A stretch of DNA of 64,000 nt from Deinococcus aquatilis DSM 23025 (lineage in GTDB: Bacteria > Deinococcota > Deinococci > Deinococcales > Deinococcaceae), in contig NZ_KB899714.1 of assembly GCF_000378445.1 (NCBI RefSeq), positions 22,792 to 86,791 on the forward strand, given 5' to 3'. Numbering within the stretch: the stretch's first letter is position 1; every line of letters begins with the position of its first letter. The notes under the pieces were generated by a model. The model was not told where the DNA came from, did no database searches, and saw nothing but the letters and a program-made list of their open reading frames with translations. The position numbers were made by a program, and so were the translations under genes. This document shows positions 1 through 12,063 of the stretch, piece by piece.

Positions 1-2394
1 GGTGAGGGTCTTTTCTCCCCGGAACACGAGGCGCACGGCCACGCTCCGCTCTCCTTCTGGAATGGGCGCACCGACGTACACGTCGAAGGGTTCCACAGTT
101 TCCAGCAAGGCTCCGGCTTCGGCCTTCAGCAGGGCAGCCATTTCGCCGTAAGAGACGGCAGTGGGCGCAATAACAGCCAGATCACGCCACGCGGCGGGGG
201 CGCGGCTGGGGTCGCGGAAGGCCCACGCCCGACCCGGCAGCGGCAGGGCGGCTTCCAGCAGGAACGTCTCCCCTTTCAGGCCGAATTCGGCGGCCACGGC
301 GGGATGCAGCGCCCCGATCCAGCCCACGCTCTGCCCGTTCCAGACCAATTCTCCCGCGATGCCGGGATGCAGCGCCGTGGGCACCGCGTCGCCGCGCAAC
401 TGGCGCACTTCCACGCCCGCGCCGAGGCTGGCGGCGAGGCTTTCCAGCAGGCCCTTGAAGGCCCCGAACGACCCGGCAATCTGCGGCTGGTGCGTTTTGG
501 GGGCGAGGTCGCCGCGCATCAGCAGGCCCACGCGCTCGGCTTCTCCGCTGGCCGGGAAAATCCGCCCGATCTCGAAGATCAGCACGCGCTCGCCCTTGGC
601 ATGTGCGCCCGCCGCCTTCAGCAGCGACGGATACAGCGCAGTTCGCATGGCCGTGCGGTCTGCGGTCAGCGGGTTTCGCAGGCGCACTCCCGGCACCTCG
701 GCGCGGGCTTTGGCGGCTTCCTCATCGCTGGTGAAGGTGTAGGTCACGACTTCCTGTGCGCCCAGTCCGGCCAGGGCGCGGCGCAGACCAGCGCGGGCCA
801 AGCCTTCTTTTTCTGCGCCGATGTTGCTGGCATGAACGCGCAGGGTGGGCAGGGTTTCGGGCAGATGAATGAACCCGTGCAGGCGGGCCACTTCCTCGGC
901 CAGATCCTGCCAGATCGCCATGTCGATGCGCCATGAGGGAGGCGTGACGGTCAGGGCGTCGCCCTCGGCAGAGACGGTGCAGCCCAGCCGGGTCAGGATT
1001 TCCTCCATTTCGGACGTGGGAATGTCCATGCCCAGCAGGGCGCGAATCTGGCTGCCCGTGGCCTGAATGACGCCGGGAACCTCGGGCGTGCCCACCAAGG
1101 TCAGGCCGGGATGCACCGTGCCGCCCGCCGCCGCGAGCAGTCCGGCGACCCGGTTCGCGCCGCGTGGGGCCAAGAGCGGATCGACGCCGCGCTCATAGCG
1201 GTACACGGCGTCGGTGTTCAGGCCGAGGCGGGTGCTGGTGCGCCGCAACAACACGGGGTCGAAGTGCGCCGATTCGATCACCACGTCCGTGGTATCGGCC
1301 CGCACGCGCCCATGCTCGCCGCCCATGATGCCCGCGATGCCCAGCACGCCCTGACCCACTTTGACCTCGCCCGCCGTGGCAAAGGCTTCGGCCACCGTGG
1401 AAACCGGCACGGGGCGGCCATCCAAAATCAGCAGGTCTTCGGGGCCAGCCTGATGCTCACCGCCCATCAGGTCGCGCACCGTTTCGCCCTGCCGCAACCC
1501 AAAGGAAACGATGATCTGGTCATCAGTCACGTCGCGGCGGTCATAGAGGGCCGTGGGCTGGCCCAGTTCCAGCATCACGTAATTGCTGGCATCTACGATC
1601 AGGTCAATCGGGCGCATTCCGGCCAGGGTCAGGCGGCGCTGCATCCACAGCGGGCTGGGGCCGTTCTGGATGTCCGACACGGTACGGGCGGCGAAATGGT
1701 CGCAGCCGAAGCGCAATTTGCGGGAAGGATCGCGCTCGATGATCAGGCCACGCGGCGGCAACGACACGCGGATTTCTCCTTCCCCCTTGCTTCCAGAGTT
1801 TGCAGGCTGCGGGCCAGCGTCGGGCATCACCAGTTTCAGTTTCAGGAAGGCGGCGAGATCGCGGGCCAATCCCAAGACACTCAGCACGTCGGCGCGGTTG
1901 GGGGTAACTTCTACGTCCAGTACGCTGTCGGCGGCCCAGACGGTGTGCATGGGCGTGCCGGGAGCCGCCGTGCCTGCTGGAAACAGCATCAGCCCTGCCG
2001 CCGCCTCACCCAGATTCAGCTCTTTGGCGCTGGCGGCCATGCCCCACGATTCCACGCCCTGCAACATCCGAACGCCGTATTCCATGCCGCCCAGCGTGGT
2101 TCCGGGGGTCACGAGGGCCACCATCGTGCCCGCCCGCAGGCCCACCGCGTTGGGCGCACCGCTGGCAATGGTTCTGGCTCCGTGTGGGCCGACATCCAGC
2201 GCCAGCCGGGTCAGTTGCGTGCCTTCTATGGGCGCGGCCTCGGTCACGGCGGCCAGCACGACGCCTTCAATGGGCGCGGGGACGTCTTCAATGCCTTCTA
2301 GCGGGAGGCCCAGTTGAGCCAGAATCGGCTCCAGTTCGGCGGCGGCGGGCAGGTCGGGCAAAAGTTCTTTGAGCCAGGTGTAGGGAAGTTTCAT
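1..2394 (-). CDS. pheT: Phenylalanine--tRNA ligase beta subunit (3' end cut by window)
   Basis: Beta subunit of the (alpha-beta)2 phenylalanyl-tRNA synthetase, which charges tRNA-Phe in the cytoplasm. The protein starts MKLPYTWLKELLPDLP at 2394 and stays open to base 1, about 798 codons, so only a C-terminal piece is missing against the usual ~800-820 residues. Visible parts in order are the N-terminal EMAP-like tRNA-binding domain (about residues 40-150), the B3/4 editing region, B5 (about 400-470), the catalytic-like core, and the beginning of the ferredoxin-fold anticodon-binding domain (around FRDPSRAPAAWRDLAV). Its ATG overlaps the stop of the upstream small gene (ATGA), so translation is probably coupled. 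It is the last seen gene of the pheS operon but is separated from pheS by three unrelated genes. Confidence 0.97.
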   Translation of the reverse strand, partial: MKLPYTWLKELLPDLPAAAELEPILAQLGLPLEGIEDVPAPIEGVVLAAVTEAAPIEGTQLTRLALDVGPHGARTIASGAPNAVGLRAGTMVALVTPGTTLGGMEYGVRMLQGVESWGMAASAKELNLGEAAAGLMLFPAGTAAPGTPMHTVWAADSVLDVEVTPNRADVLSVLGLARDLAAFLKLKLVMPDAGPQPANSGSKGEGEIRVSLPPRGLIIERDPSRKLRFGCDHFAARTVSDIQNGPSPLWMQRRLTLAGMRPIDLIVDASNYVMLELGQPTALYDRRDVTDDQIIVSFGLRQGETVRDLMGGEHQAGPEDLLILDGRPVPVSTVAEAFATAGEVKVGQGVLGIAGIMGGEHGRVRADTTDVVIESAHFDPVLLRRTSTRLGLNTDAVYRYERGVDPLLAPRGANRVAGLLAAAGGTVHPGLTLVGTPEVPGVIQATGSQIRALLGMDIPTSEMEEILTRLGCTVSAEGDALTVTPPSWRIDMAIWQDLAEEVARLHGFIHLPETLPTLRVHASNIGAEKEGLARAGLRRALAGLGAQEVVTYTFTSDEEAAKARAEVPGVRLRNPLTADRTAMRTALYPSLLKAAGAHAKGERVLIFEIGRIFPASGEAERVGLLMRGDLAPKTHQPQIAGSFGAFKGLLESLAASLGAGVEVRQLRGDAVPTALHPGIAGELVWNGQSVGWIGALHPAVAAEFGLKGETFLLEAALPLPGRAWAFRDPSRAPAAWRDLAVIAPTAVSYGEMAALLKAEAGALLETVEPFDVYVGAPIPEGERSVAVRLVFRGEKTLT

Positions 2395-2840
2395 GGGTGT
2401 CCTTTTTTCGTTGTCAGACGCATCATCTGGGCTTCTAAGCTCCAAACGCCTAAAAATTCTTTGCCTGTCTGAAGTTTCATCTGCTCAATCAATGTTTGGA
2501 TTTCTGAAGGCGGAATAACGATTTCAGCGCCCGAACGAATGTTTTCTTCAAGAGTCAACGCCGCTTCGTAAAATATGTCTTCGTCCAGCTCTCTCAGAAG
2601 AGAAATGAGGCTTGAAATAGCTTGATGTGTCGTTATTCCAGACAAAGCCTGTGCAAGCGAGAGTTTCCAGAGTTCTCCCCGGCCTTCAATGACAGCGGCC
2701 AGGTTTTGCCAGTCTTCGTCAGAGAAGTCAAAAAGCAATCTGTTTGCATACACGCACCCATCATCAGCCCATGCATCTTTGAACTGACTAGCCTGTAAAA
2801 AACCATCCAGATCATGAAACAGACTGGACATAATATTCAA
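2391..2840 (-). CDS. Hypothetical protein between pheS and pheT
   Basis: A 149-residue acidic, probably all-helical cytoplasmic protein that I do not recognise. It is rich in Leu/Glu, has no signal peptide or membrane segment, and has a helical-repeat-like middle (about residues 45-100). Codon use is clearly more AT-rich than pheS or pheT, suggesting later acquisition. The TTG start at 2840 follows a weak AG-rich stretch; ATG at 2831 is an alternative. Its stop overlaps the pheT ATG by four bases, and the Nudix gene ends 9 bases upstream, so it is an operon member. Size, charge and placement resemble single-domain immunity or orphan proteins, but there is no firm family evidence. Confidence 0.75.
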   Translation of the reverse strand: MNIMSSLFHDLDGFLQASQFKDAWADDGCVYANRLLFDFSDEDWQNLAAVIEGRGELWKLSLAQALSGITTHQAISSLISLLRELDEDIFYEAALTLEENIRSGAEIVIPPSEIQTLIEQMKLQTGKEFLGVWSLEAQMMRLTTKKGHP

Positions 2841-3336
2841 GGCGACTTCTCATTCCACACCCAAAAACAGACTCAGAGCATTGATGTGGAGTGGGTAGAA
2901 AGCTTCCGGCGTTTGCCTGAGCAGTTCGCGGCACTCTTGAGAGGTGATCCAGCGAATATTCGTCGTTTCACTCGTTTCTTCCAGCAAGTTGCCTTCCGCT
3001 TCACAGATGAAGGTTTGCAGGAGGATGGAATAGCCGCCGGAAAGGTTTTGAGTGGTGAGAAAAGGCGTGAAGCTCATGACTTCATAGCCGTTGACGGTGC
3101 GGATGCGGAGGGATTCTTCACCCTGAATGCGGCTCAGGCGGAGGCCGGTTTCTTCGCGTACTTCCCGGCGCAGCGCATCGAACACATTTTCGTACTCGCG
3201 CACCTTGCCTGCCGCCACTTCCAGCATTCCGTTCTCAATTCCGCCGCCCTGCTTCTGGCGAACCTGAATCAGCAAGGCGTCCTGACCGTCTTTCTGACCG
3301 CAAATGATGGCCCCGACGCAGGGAGTGGCGAAGGCT

Positions 3337-4772
<1,436 letters not shown>

Positions 4773-4794
4773 ACGAGGCGCGTGACCGAGAAGC

Positions 4795-4854
4795 TCAGGT
4801 CAGCGTCTTCCCGCACCAAATAAACGGCGAAAGTGTACCGGGGCGGGAGGTCAT
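4795..4854 (-). CDS. Putative leader peptide of pheST (19 codons)
   Basis: Short frame MTSRPGTLSPFIWCGKTLT. Its ATG lies exactly six bases after the -10 box TACCCT, so it would be translated from a leaderless mRNA. The stop is 22 bases before the terminator stem. It contains only one Phe codon (TTT, followed by ATT and TGG), fewer than the classical pheM leader. GCGGGA within the frame (4814-4809) can pair with TCCCGC of the terminator arm (4773-4768), offering an alternative fold. The function as an attenuator peptide is inference. Confidence 0.45.
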   Translation of the reverse strand: MTSRPGTLSPFIWCGKTLT

Positions 4855-4860
4855 AGGTTC

Positions 4861-4889
4861 AGGGTAGCGGGCGCGGGGGGCCGGGTCAA
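4861..4889 (-). promoter_or_regulatory. pheS operon promoter
   Basis: Minus strand: -35 TTGACC (4889-4884), 17-bp spacer, -10 TACCCT (4866-4861). It is the only good promoter between the divergent antiporter gene and pheS. Confidence 0.65.
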
Positions 4890-5064
4890 GTTGTCTGCCC
4901 CTTCCCACAAGTTGCCCAGTGTGCCTGCTTTTTCCGTAAAGCACGTATGCCACCATGAAGCATGAACCTGACCCGCCGAGCAGCCGCCGACCAAGCCCAG
5001 TCTCCCGCTTCTCTGCACGCCGGAAATCGTGCTGCGGGCGGCGGCCTGCCCGGGTATGGCCTGT

Positions 5065-6531
<1,467 letters not shown>

Positions 6532-6549
6532 GACAGACCTGTGTAACTT

Positions 6550-6585
6550 CATGAAGCTCTGTCTTGATGGAGCTGGATCTTCATG
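6550..6585 (+). terminator. Imperfect hairpin after antiporter gene
   Basis: CATGAAG-CTC and GAG-CTTCATG arms can pair (6550-6559 with 6570-6585, one bulge) just after the antiporter stop. There is no T-run, so it is a weak terminator or RNA-stabilising hairpin. Confidence 0.35.
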
Positions 6586-6644
6586 ATCTCAAGCGGCGTC
6601 AATACATCTTCCTCATTGTAAGAAGGCCGGGAGGCGTCGCTCCT

Positions 6645-6650
6645 TACAGT
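6645..6650 (+). promoter_or_regulatory. -10 box of GGDEF/EAL gene
   Basis: TACAGT ends eight bases before the ATG at 6659, giving a leaderless or nearly leaderless mRNA. No convincing -35 is seen. Confidence 0.4.
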
Positions 6651-6658
6651 GCACGGGT

Positions 6659-9118
6659 ATGCATCCTGTGTCTCCTCCCCTCTCACAACAGATCAAATGG
6701 GGATTGGGAACAGTTGTAGTGATTTACTTCATTCAGCTGAGCCGGGTTCTGGGGTTGTGGAATCTGCCTGAAATCTCGGCCATGCTCAATGGATTTCTCT
6801 ATGTTCCAGCAGTTCTAGGGGCAGCGGTCATCATATGGCGGGTGGCCCAGTGCACCGCCCAGCCGGGTGTATGGCGGCTCCTGGCGCTGGGAACACTGTT
6901 CTGGGGCATCGGGCAGATCGTCTTTGCTTCGCTGGAGGTATTTTCCGGCGCTGTATCGGCAGCCGACCCCTTCTTTCTGGCCTTGCCCGTCTGCTTTTTG
7001 CTGGCCTTCCTGGTACTAGAGCGTCGGCAGCCCTCACTGGTGGGGCGGGCGGCCTGGCTGGATGTGGCCGCGCTGGTGGTCAGCGTGGGGGCGTACCTGT
7101 GGTATTTCCTGCTGGCCGCACAACTGCTGAATCCAAACAATCCGCTGTTCTCCAATATCATCACGGCGGCCTATCCGCTCTCTGACCTGCTGCTGCTGAC
7201 GCTGCTCCTGGCGCGGGCATGGCGCGGCGCGGCTCTACCTTCGACCCCAGACCAGGCCCGACCAGGCTGGGGCCAGGCCAATTGGAGTTGGACGCTGGCA
7301 CTGGGCATGGGCTGCTTTATCGCCGCCGATCTGGGCTTCAGCTTTCTGACCCTCAGGAACGCCTATACCGGGCAGCAGTGGCCCGATACCCTCTGGCCGT
7401 TGGCAACGCTGCTGTTTGCGGGCGCGGCAGTGCAGGCAGCGGGGCAGGCCAGCCGAGAGACCCGCGCCAACCCCGACGCTGCCCGCGTTGCGTCGTTGCC
7501 CAGTGCGGCGTTGCTCAGGGTCGCTCCCCCCAGTGCCCCTGTTGCCTCCTCACACATGGGTCTGCGAACCCTAGTCGCCCCGTACGCCGCGCTGGGCAGC
7601 AGTTTCGCGCTGCTGCTGACCCTGCATGAATTGCGTTCGCCTCAGGCTCAGGGCGTTCTGGTCGCAACCTTTGTGGTGGCCCTGTTGGTGGCGGCCCGCC
7701 AAACGCTGGCGCTGCGTGACTTGGAGAGTCATCAGACCAGGCTGGAAGAGAGCCGCTCGCTGCTGCACCATCAGGCGCACCACGACCCCCTGACCGGACT
7801 GGGCAACCGCGCCCAGTTCGATGTGCTGCTGCCGCAATTACTGGCACTGGGCGCACCGGTCGGCGTGTTGTTTATAGATCTGGATGACTTCAAGTTCGTG
7901 AACGACGCCCTGGGCCACCGCATGGGCGACCAGTTTCTGAGGGAGGTGGCCGGGCGGCTGCAACTGGCAGCAGGAGCCGGGACACATTGCATCCGCTTTG
8001 GCGGTGATGAGTTTCTGGTACTGAGTGCGCCTGCCACCAGCGAACAGCTGCACCAATTGGGCGCACGCCTGCTCTCGGCTCTGGGCGACCCCGTGATGTT
8101 GGCCGGGCAGACGCTGCATGTCACGGCCTGTCTGGGCGGCGTGCTGTCGGGGCCAGATGCACCCGATGCAGAAACCCTGCTGAGACGCGCTGATCTGGCG
8201 ATGTACGCGGCCAAGCGCAGCGGTAAAAACGCAGTTCGTCTCTATTCACCCGGACGACATGACCACCTTGCGGCGCGGCAGGTGTTGCTGGAAACGCGGC
8301 TGCGTGGGGCGCTGGAGCGGGAAGAATTCCGGCTGTTCTATCAGCCTCAGCAGGAGCGGGGCGGGAATATCCAGCGTTTTGAAGCCCTGCTGCGCTGGGA
8401 CGACGCCGAGCTGGGAAGCGTTTCTCCCTCCGAATTTATTCCGGTGGCCGAAGCTGCTGGCCTGATGATCGATATCGGCAACTGGGTTGTAGAAGAGGCC
8501 TGCCGCCAGGTGGCCGAGTGGCGGCAGACCTTCCCTGAGCGGCGCGTCGCCATCAACATCGACCCACCCCACCTGATGCGTCCAGATTTTTTGCCCCGAT
8601 TTCAGGCCATGCTGACCCGCTACACCCTGCCCGGCGAGGCGCTGGAACTGGAAGTCACCGAGCGCCTGCTGATCGCCGACGAGGATCAGGCCAGAGAAAC
8701 CCTGCGGGCCTTGCTGGCGTTGGGCGTAGACGTGGCTATCGACGACTTCGGTGTGGGGCACTCCTCGTTGGCCGCCCTGATGCGCCTGCCGATCACGACC
8801 CTCAAGATCGACCGCGCCTTCGTTTCAGAACTGGGTCTGGAGTTGCAAGATGGCCTGTACAGTCAGGCAGCGGCGTACAAAGTCGTTCAGGCGGTGGTGG
8901 CCCTGGGCACGGCGCTGGGCCTGCGCGTGGTGGCCGAAGGGGTAGAAACCCCAGCCCAGGCCCGCGCCGTATGGGTCCTGGGCTGCGACGCTATCCAGGG
9001 CTATCTGGTGGGCCGCGCCGTGCCGCCCGAAAAGATTCCGGCCCTGAGCAGCGTCCAGCCCACCTCGTCAGAATTCCTGCCCCTGCTTCCAGACAGTCGT
9101 TGGGGAAAATTGGGGTAG
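6659..9118 (+). CDS. Membrane GGDEF-EAL protein (c-di-GMP turnover)
   Basis: An 819-residue protein predicted to make and/or degrade cyclic di-GMP at the inner membrane. The N-terminal ~350 residues contain around eight or nine hydrophobic helices forming a sensor that I cannot assign to a named MASE family. A GGDEF domain follows (about 365-530) with intact IRFGGDEF and substrate motif DPLTGLGNR. The EAL domain (about 545-800) has EALLRWDD, DDFGVGHSS and EGVETPAQ, all suggesting an active phosphodiesterase. No RxxD inhibitory site is seen five residues before GGDEF. It is monocistronic, with the next gene glyA 118 bases downstream. Confidence 0.95.
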   Translation: MHPVSPPLSQQIKWGLGTVVVIYFIQLSRVLGLWNLPEISAMLNGFLYVPAVLGAAVIIWRVAQCTAQPGVWRLLALGTLFWGIGQIVFASLEVFSGAVSAADPFFLALPVCFLLAFLVLERRQPSLVGRAAWLDVAALVVSVGAYLWYFLLAAQLLNPNNPLFSNIITAAYPLSDLLLLTLLLARAWRGAALPSTPDQARPGWGQANWSWTLALGMGCFIAADLGFSFLTLRNAYTGQQWPDTLWPLATLLFAGAAVQAAGQASRETRANPDAARVASLPSAALLRVAPPSAPVASSHMGLRTLVAPYAALGSSFALLLTLHELRSPQAQGVLVATFVVALLVAARQTLALRDLESHQTRLEESRSLLHHQAHHDPLTGLGNRAQFDVLLPQLLALGAPVGVLFIDLDDFKFVNDALGHRMGDQFLREVAGRLQLAAGAGTHCIRFGGDEFLVLSAPATSEQLHQLGARLLSALGDPVMLAGQTLHVTACLGGVLSGPDAPDAETLLRRADLAMYAAKRSGKNAVRLYSPGRHDHLAARQVLLETRLRGALEREEFRLFYQPQQERGGNIQRFEALLRWDDAELGSVSPSEFIPVAEAAGLMIDIGNWVVEEACRQVAEWRQTFPERRVAINIDPPHLMRPDFLPRFQAMLTRYTLPGEALELEVTERLLIADEDQARETLRALLALGVDVAIDDFGVGHSSLAALMRLPITTLKIDRAFVSELGLELQDGLYSQAAAYKVVQAVVALGTALGLRVVAEGVETPAQARAVWVLGCDAIQGYLVGRAVPPEKIPALSSVQPTSSEFLPLLPDSRWGKLG

Positions 9119-9224
9119 AAGCGCTGTAGAAACGCGCCAGTCAGGTGGCCTTCTCCAGTCCAATCTGGCTTAAATTGCGTCCAAGCTGCGGAGACAACTC
9201 CCCAACGTCTGGCCGCTGCGGTGT

Positions 9225-9230
9225 TACCGT
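9225..9230 (+). promoter_or_regulatory. -10 box of glyA (leaderless)
   Basis: TACCGT-ACCTGT-ATG: the hexamer ends six bases before the glyA ATG, so the transcript should start at or next to the start codon. Confidence 0.6.
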
Positions 9231-9236
9231 ACCTGT

Positions 9237-10514
9237 ATGACGACTGCCGAACCGACTGCCTCCGCCGTGCATGACGCGGCAGCTTCCCCCGATCTCAGCG
9301 CCGCCGATGTCAGCGCACACGATTCGGCCATTTTTGACCTGATCGCGCAGGAAGGCGAGCGCCAGCGCGTGGGCATAGAGCTGATCGCCTCTGAAAACTT
9401 TGCCAGCGCCGCTGTCCGGGCCGCGCAGGGCAGCGTGCTGACCAACAAATACGCCGAAGGCTATCCCGGCAAACGCTGGTACGGCGGCTGTGAGGTCGTC
9501 GATCAGGTGGAGCGGTTGGCCATCGAGCGTGTCAAAGAACTGTTTGGGGCGGCCTGGGCCAATGTGCAGCCGCATTCGGGCAGCAGCGCCAATCTCGCCA
9601 TCTACAACGCCCTGATCGAACCCGGCGACACGGTGCTGGGCATGGACCTGTCGCACGGCGGCCACCTGACGCACGGCAACCCCGTGAACTTCAGCGGACT
9701 GCGCTACAAGATCGTGGGCTACAAGGTCAATCCCGAAACCGAACTGATCGACATGGAGGAGGTGCGCCGTCTCGCACACGAACACCAGCCCAAAATGATC
9801 ATTGCGGGGGCCAGCGCCTACAGCCGGATCATTGACTTTGCGGCCTTCCGGGTCATTGCCGATGAAGTGGGCGCGATCCTGTTTGCCGACGTGGCGCACA
9901 TTGCCGGACTGATCGCGGCGGGCGTGCATCCCAACGCCCTGCCTCATGCCCACGTGGTTGCCAGCACCACGCACAAAACCCTGCGTGGGCCACGCGGCGG
10001 CGTGATTCTCAGCAACGACCCCGAACTGGGCGCGAAGATCGACCGTGCCGTCTTTCCCGGCTATCAGGGTGGGCCACTGGAACACGTAATCGCCGCCAAA
10101 GCAGTGGCTTTCCGTGAAGCCCTGCAACCCGAATTCAAGACCTACGCCGCACAGATCGTCAAGAACGCGCAGGCCCTCGCCAGAGCGTTTCAGAATCTGG
10201 GGTACCGCGTGGTTTCGGGCGGCACCGACAACCACCTGCTGGTGCTCGATATTCGCCCCAACGGCCTGAACGGGACCAAAGCCACCAAGCTGCTGGACGC
10301 CAACCACATCACCATCAGCAAATCCACCCTGCCCTACGACTCCGAGAAGATCCTGCATGGCGGCGGCATTCGCCTGGGCACGCCCGCCGTGACCACACGC
10401 GGCATGAACGAGGCCGACATGGACACCATCGCCGGACTGATCGACCGCGCCCTGAAGGGTGAAGACGTGAAGGCCGAAGTCCACGCCTTCGCAGGCGGCT
10501 TCCCGCTGCCCTGA
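9237..10514 (+). CDS. glyA: Serine hydroxymethyltransferase
   Basis: PLP enzyme interconverting serine and glycine with tetrahydrofolate, the main source of one-carbon units. The 425-residue length is normal. Hallmarks are [17 protein letters not shown] near residue 65-80, the PLP-binding region [10 protein letters not shown] (Asp contacting the pyridine N), and the Schiff-base Lys in [13 protein letters not shown] around residue 250. The N-terminal ~20 residues are a variable extension. ATG 9237 is fixed by the -10 box six bases upstream. A strong terminator follows, so the gene is a single unit. Confidence 0.98.
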   Translation: MTTAEPTASAVHDAAASPDLSAADVSAHDSAIFDLIAQEGERQRVGIELIASENFASAAVRAAQGSVLTNKYAEGYPGKRWYGGCEVVDQVERLAIERVKELFGAAWANVQPHSGSSANLAIYNALIEPGDTVLGMDLSHGGHLTHGNPVNFSGLRYKIVGYKVNPETELIDMEEVRRLAHEHQPKMIIAGASAYSRIIDFAAFRVIADEVGAILFADVAHIAGLIAAGVHPNALPHAHVVASTTHKTLRGPRGGVILSNDPELGAKIDRAVFPGYQGGPLEHVIAAKAVAFREALQPEFKTYAAQIVKNAQALARAFQNLGYRVVSGGTDNHLLVLDIRPNGLNGTKATKLLDANHITISKSTLPYDSEKILHGGGIRLGTPAVTTRGMNEADMDTIAGLIDRALKGEDVKAEVHAFAGGFPLP

Positions 10515-10536
10515 GCAAAAGCAGCATCAGGTCAGA

Positions 10537-10569
10537 CAGAGGCGGGCGCAGGATGAAGGCCCGCCTCTG
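10537..10569 (+). terminator. Terminator after glyA
   Basis: Perfect 11-bp inverted repeat CAGAGGCGGGC/GCCCGCCTCTG (10537-10547 with 10559-10569), 11-base loop, followed by a short T/G-rich tail. Confidence 0.7.
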
Positions 10570-10778
10570 CTGTTGTGTATTGCTGGATTGGCCGCGCCTC
10601 CAACACCAGAAGACTCAGGACTCTTTTGAATCGGATTTAACTGTTCTGACCTGAATAATCTATAAAAAATGACGAGTACACTATAGCTTGGGCGTTTTAA
10701 AACCATCTGTTCACAAGAGCTATTAACTATTGCCTGTTGTGAATCATCTTCGTGAGGATTTCGTCATAAGGCTTGGGC

Positions 10779-10784
10779 TAGATT
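10779..10784 (+). promoter_or_regulatory. -10 box of HD-GYP gene (leaderless)
   Basis: TAGATT-GAGTGT-ATG, six-base spacing to the ATG at 10791. The preceding ~200 bases hold no gene. Confidence 0.6.
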
Positions 10785-10790
10785 GAGTGT

Positions 10791-11972
10791 ATGACTGGCG
10801 CTCTTTCTCCTTCCGATGTCTCTTCCGGCGACCAGCCTGCTCCGTTGCTGGTCCCTGCCGCCCCTCTGCCCCAGCCGCTGCTGAGTCTGGGCGACCTGAC
10901 CCTGCACCTCACGCAGTTGGGCCTGACCGCCCCCGATCTGGGCAGCGCCATGAGTCCGGTGCTGAACGTGCTGGTCGAGCGCACCTCGGCAGTGGGGGCC
11001 GGATACTTTCAGTTGCGCGACGCCACGCTGACCTACCATGCCCGCGCCGCCAGTGGTGTGATGCCGCAGGGGCCAGCGATGGACGCCCTCCTGGCCCACG
11101 GTTTGCCTCACCACCTGCCGCTCGTGCAGGCGCTGGAGACTGCCACTGGGCCGCTCTTTTTTGACGATACGCGTCTGCAACCCCAGTCGGCAGGCTTTCC
11201 AGACCTGGGGGTGTTTGCCCTGACCGCCGCGCCCATTCGCAACCGGGCGGGCGTACTGGTGGGGGCACTGCTCTCTCACGTGTTCGAGCCGCATGTGTGG
11301 ACACCCTACGAATGCCAGACTCTGGGGACGATCATGGGACTGGTGGCGCTGCTGGCCGCCCGGCTGGACGCCGAAGAACGGGAACAGGCGGCCCACGAGA
11401 GTGCCCTGCGTGCGCTGGGGCTGATGCTGGAAACGCGGGACGCCGAAACGCAGGGCCACACCGACCGCGTCACCGAACTGGCAGGACGGCTGGGCCGACG
11501 CCTCGGCCTGGGCGTACAGGAACTCCGTGACCTTCGCTGGGGAGCCTACCTTCACGACATCGGCAAAATGGCAATTCCGGACGTGATTTTGCACCATCCC
11601 GGCGCACTGGACGCAGAAGCCCGCGCCCAGATGCAGCAGCACGTCCTGCACGGCGCGGCACTGGCCCAGCAACTCAGCTTTCTGCCCCGCAGCGCCCACG
11701 ACGTGATCATGGCCCACCACGAATGTTGGGACGGCAGCGGCTATCCGTACGGACTGAGCGGCGAGAACATTCCCCTGCCCGCCCGCATTTTTGCCGTCTG
11801 TGACGTATATGACGCCCTGACGAGTACCCGCCCCTACAAACGTGCCTGGAGTCACGCCGAAGCCGCTGCCCACCTGCTCAATGCTCGCGGCAGCCACTTC
11901 GACGCAGCGATAGTCGATGCGCTGCTGGCCGCATTGGACGAAGATCAGGCGGAGTTGGGGGCCGTGGGGTAG
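10791..11972 (+). CDS. GAF/HD-GYP phosphodiesterase
   Basis: A 393-residue cytoplasmic signalling protein predicted to hydrolyse cyclic di-GMP to GMP or pGpG. The N-terminal GAF-like sensor covers about residues 45-195. The HD-GYP domain follows (about 205-385) with the metal pair in YLHDIGKMAIPD, the HHE segment, the signature DGSGYPYGL, and the C-terminal FAVCDVYDALTSTRPYK. All these residues look intact, so activity is expected. There is no membrane segment. With the GGDEF/EAL gene upstream and the GGDEF gene in the mobile element, it makes three c-di-GMP genes in the window. Confidence 0.95.
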   Translation: MTGALSPSDVSSGDQPAPLLVPAAPLPQPLLSLGDLTLHLTQLGLTAPDLGSAMSPVLNVLVERTSAVGAGYFQLRDATLTYHARAASGVMPQGPAMDALLAHGLPHHLPLVQALETATGPLFFDDTRLQPQSAGFPDLGVFALTAAPIRNRAGVLVGALLSHVFEPHVWTPYECQTLGTIMGLVALLAARLDAEEREQAAHESALRALGLMLETRDAETQGHTDRVTELAGRLGRRLGLGVQELRDLRWGAYLHDIGKMAIPDVILHHPGALDAEARAQMQQHVLHGAALAQQLSFLPRSAHDVIMAHHECWDGSGYPYGLSGENIPLPARIFAVCDVYDALTSTRPYKRAWSHAEAAAHLLNARGSHFDAAIVDALLAALDEDQAELGAVG

Positions 11973-12051
11973 GGCTGGAGCGCAGCACCTCCGCCAGAAA
12001 ACTCAACCTCTCTCCCACCGACCTCCCAATCTCTGTGTGTTCTCGGGGGCA

Positions 12052-12057
12052 TACTCT
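12052..12057 (+). promoter_or_regulatory. -10 box of queG (leaderless)
   Basis: TACTCT-GGGCCG-ATG; the hexamer ends six bases before the ATG at 12064. Confidence 0.6.
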
Positions 12058-12063
12058 GGGCCG

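Noticed and set aside
1111..2301. 396-codon open frame on the plus strand inside pheT
   Set aside because: It is antisense to a clear pheT, with Gln/His/Arg-rich composition typical of a GC-rich shadow frame, no start signal and no family pattern.
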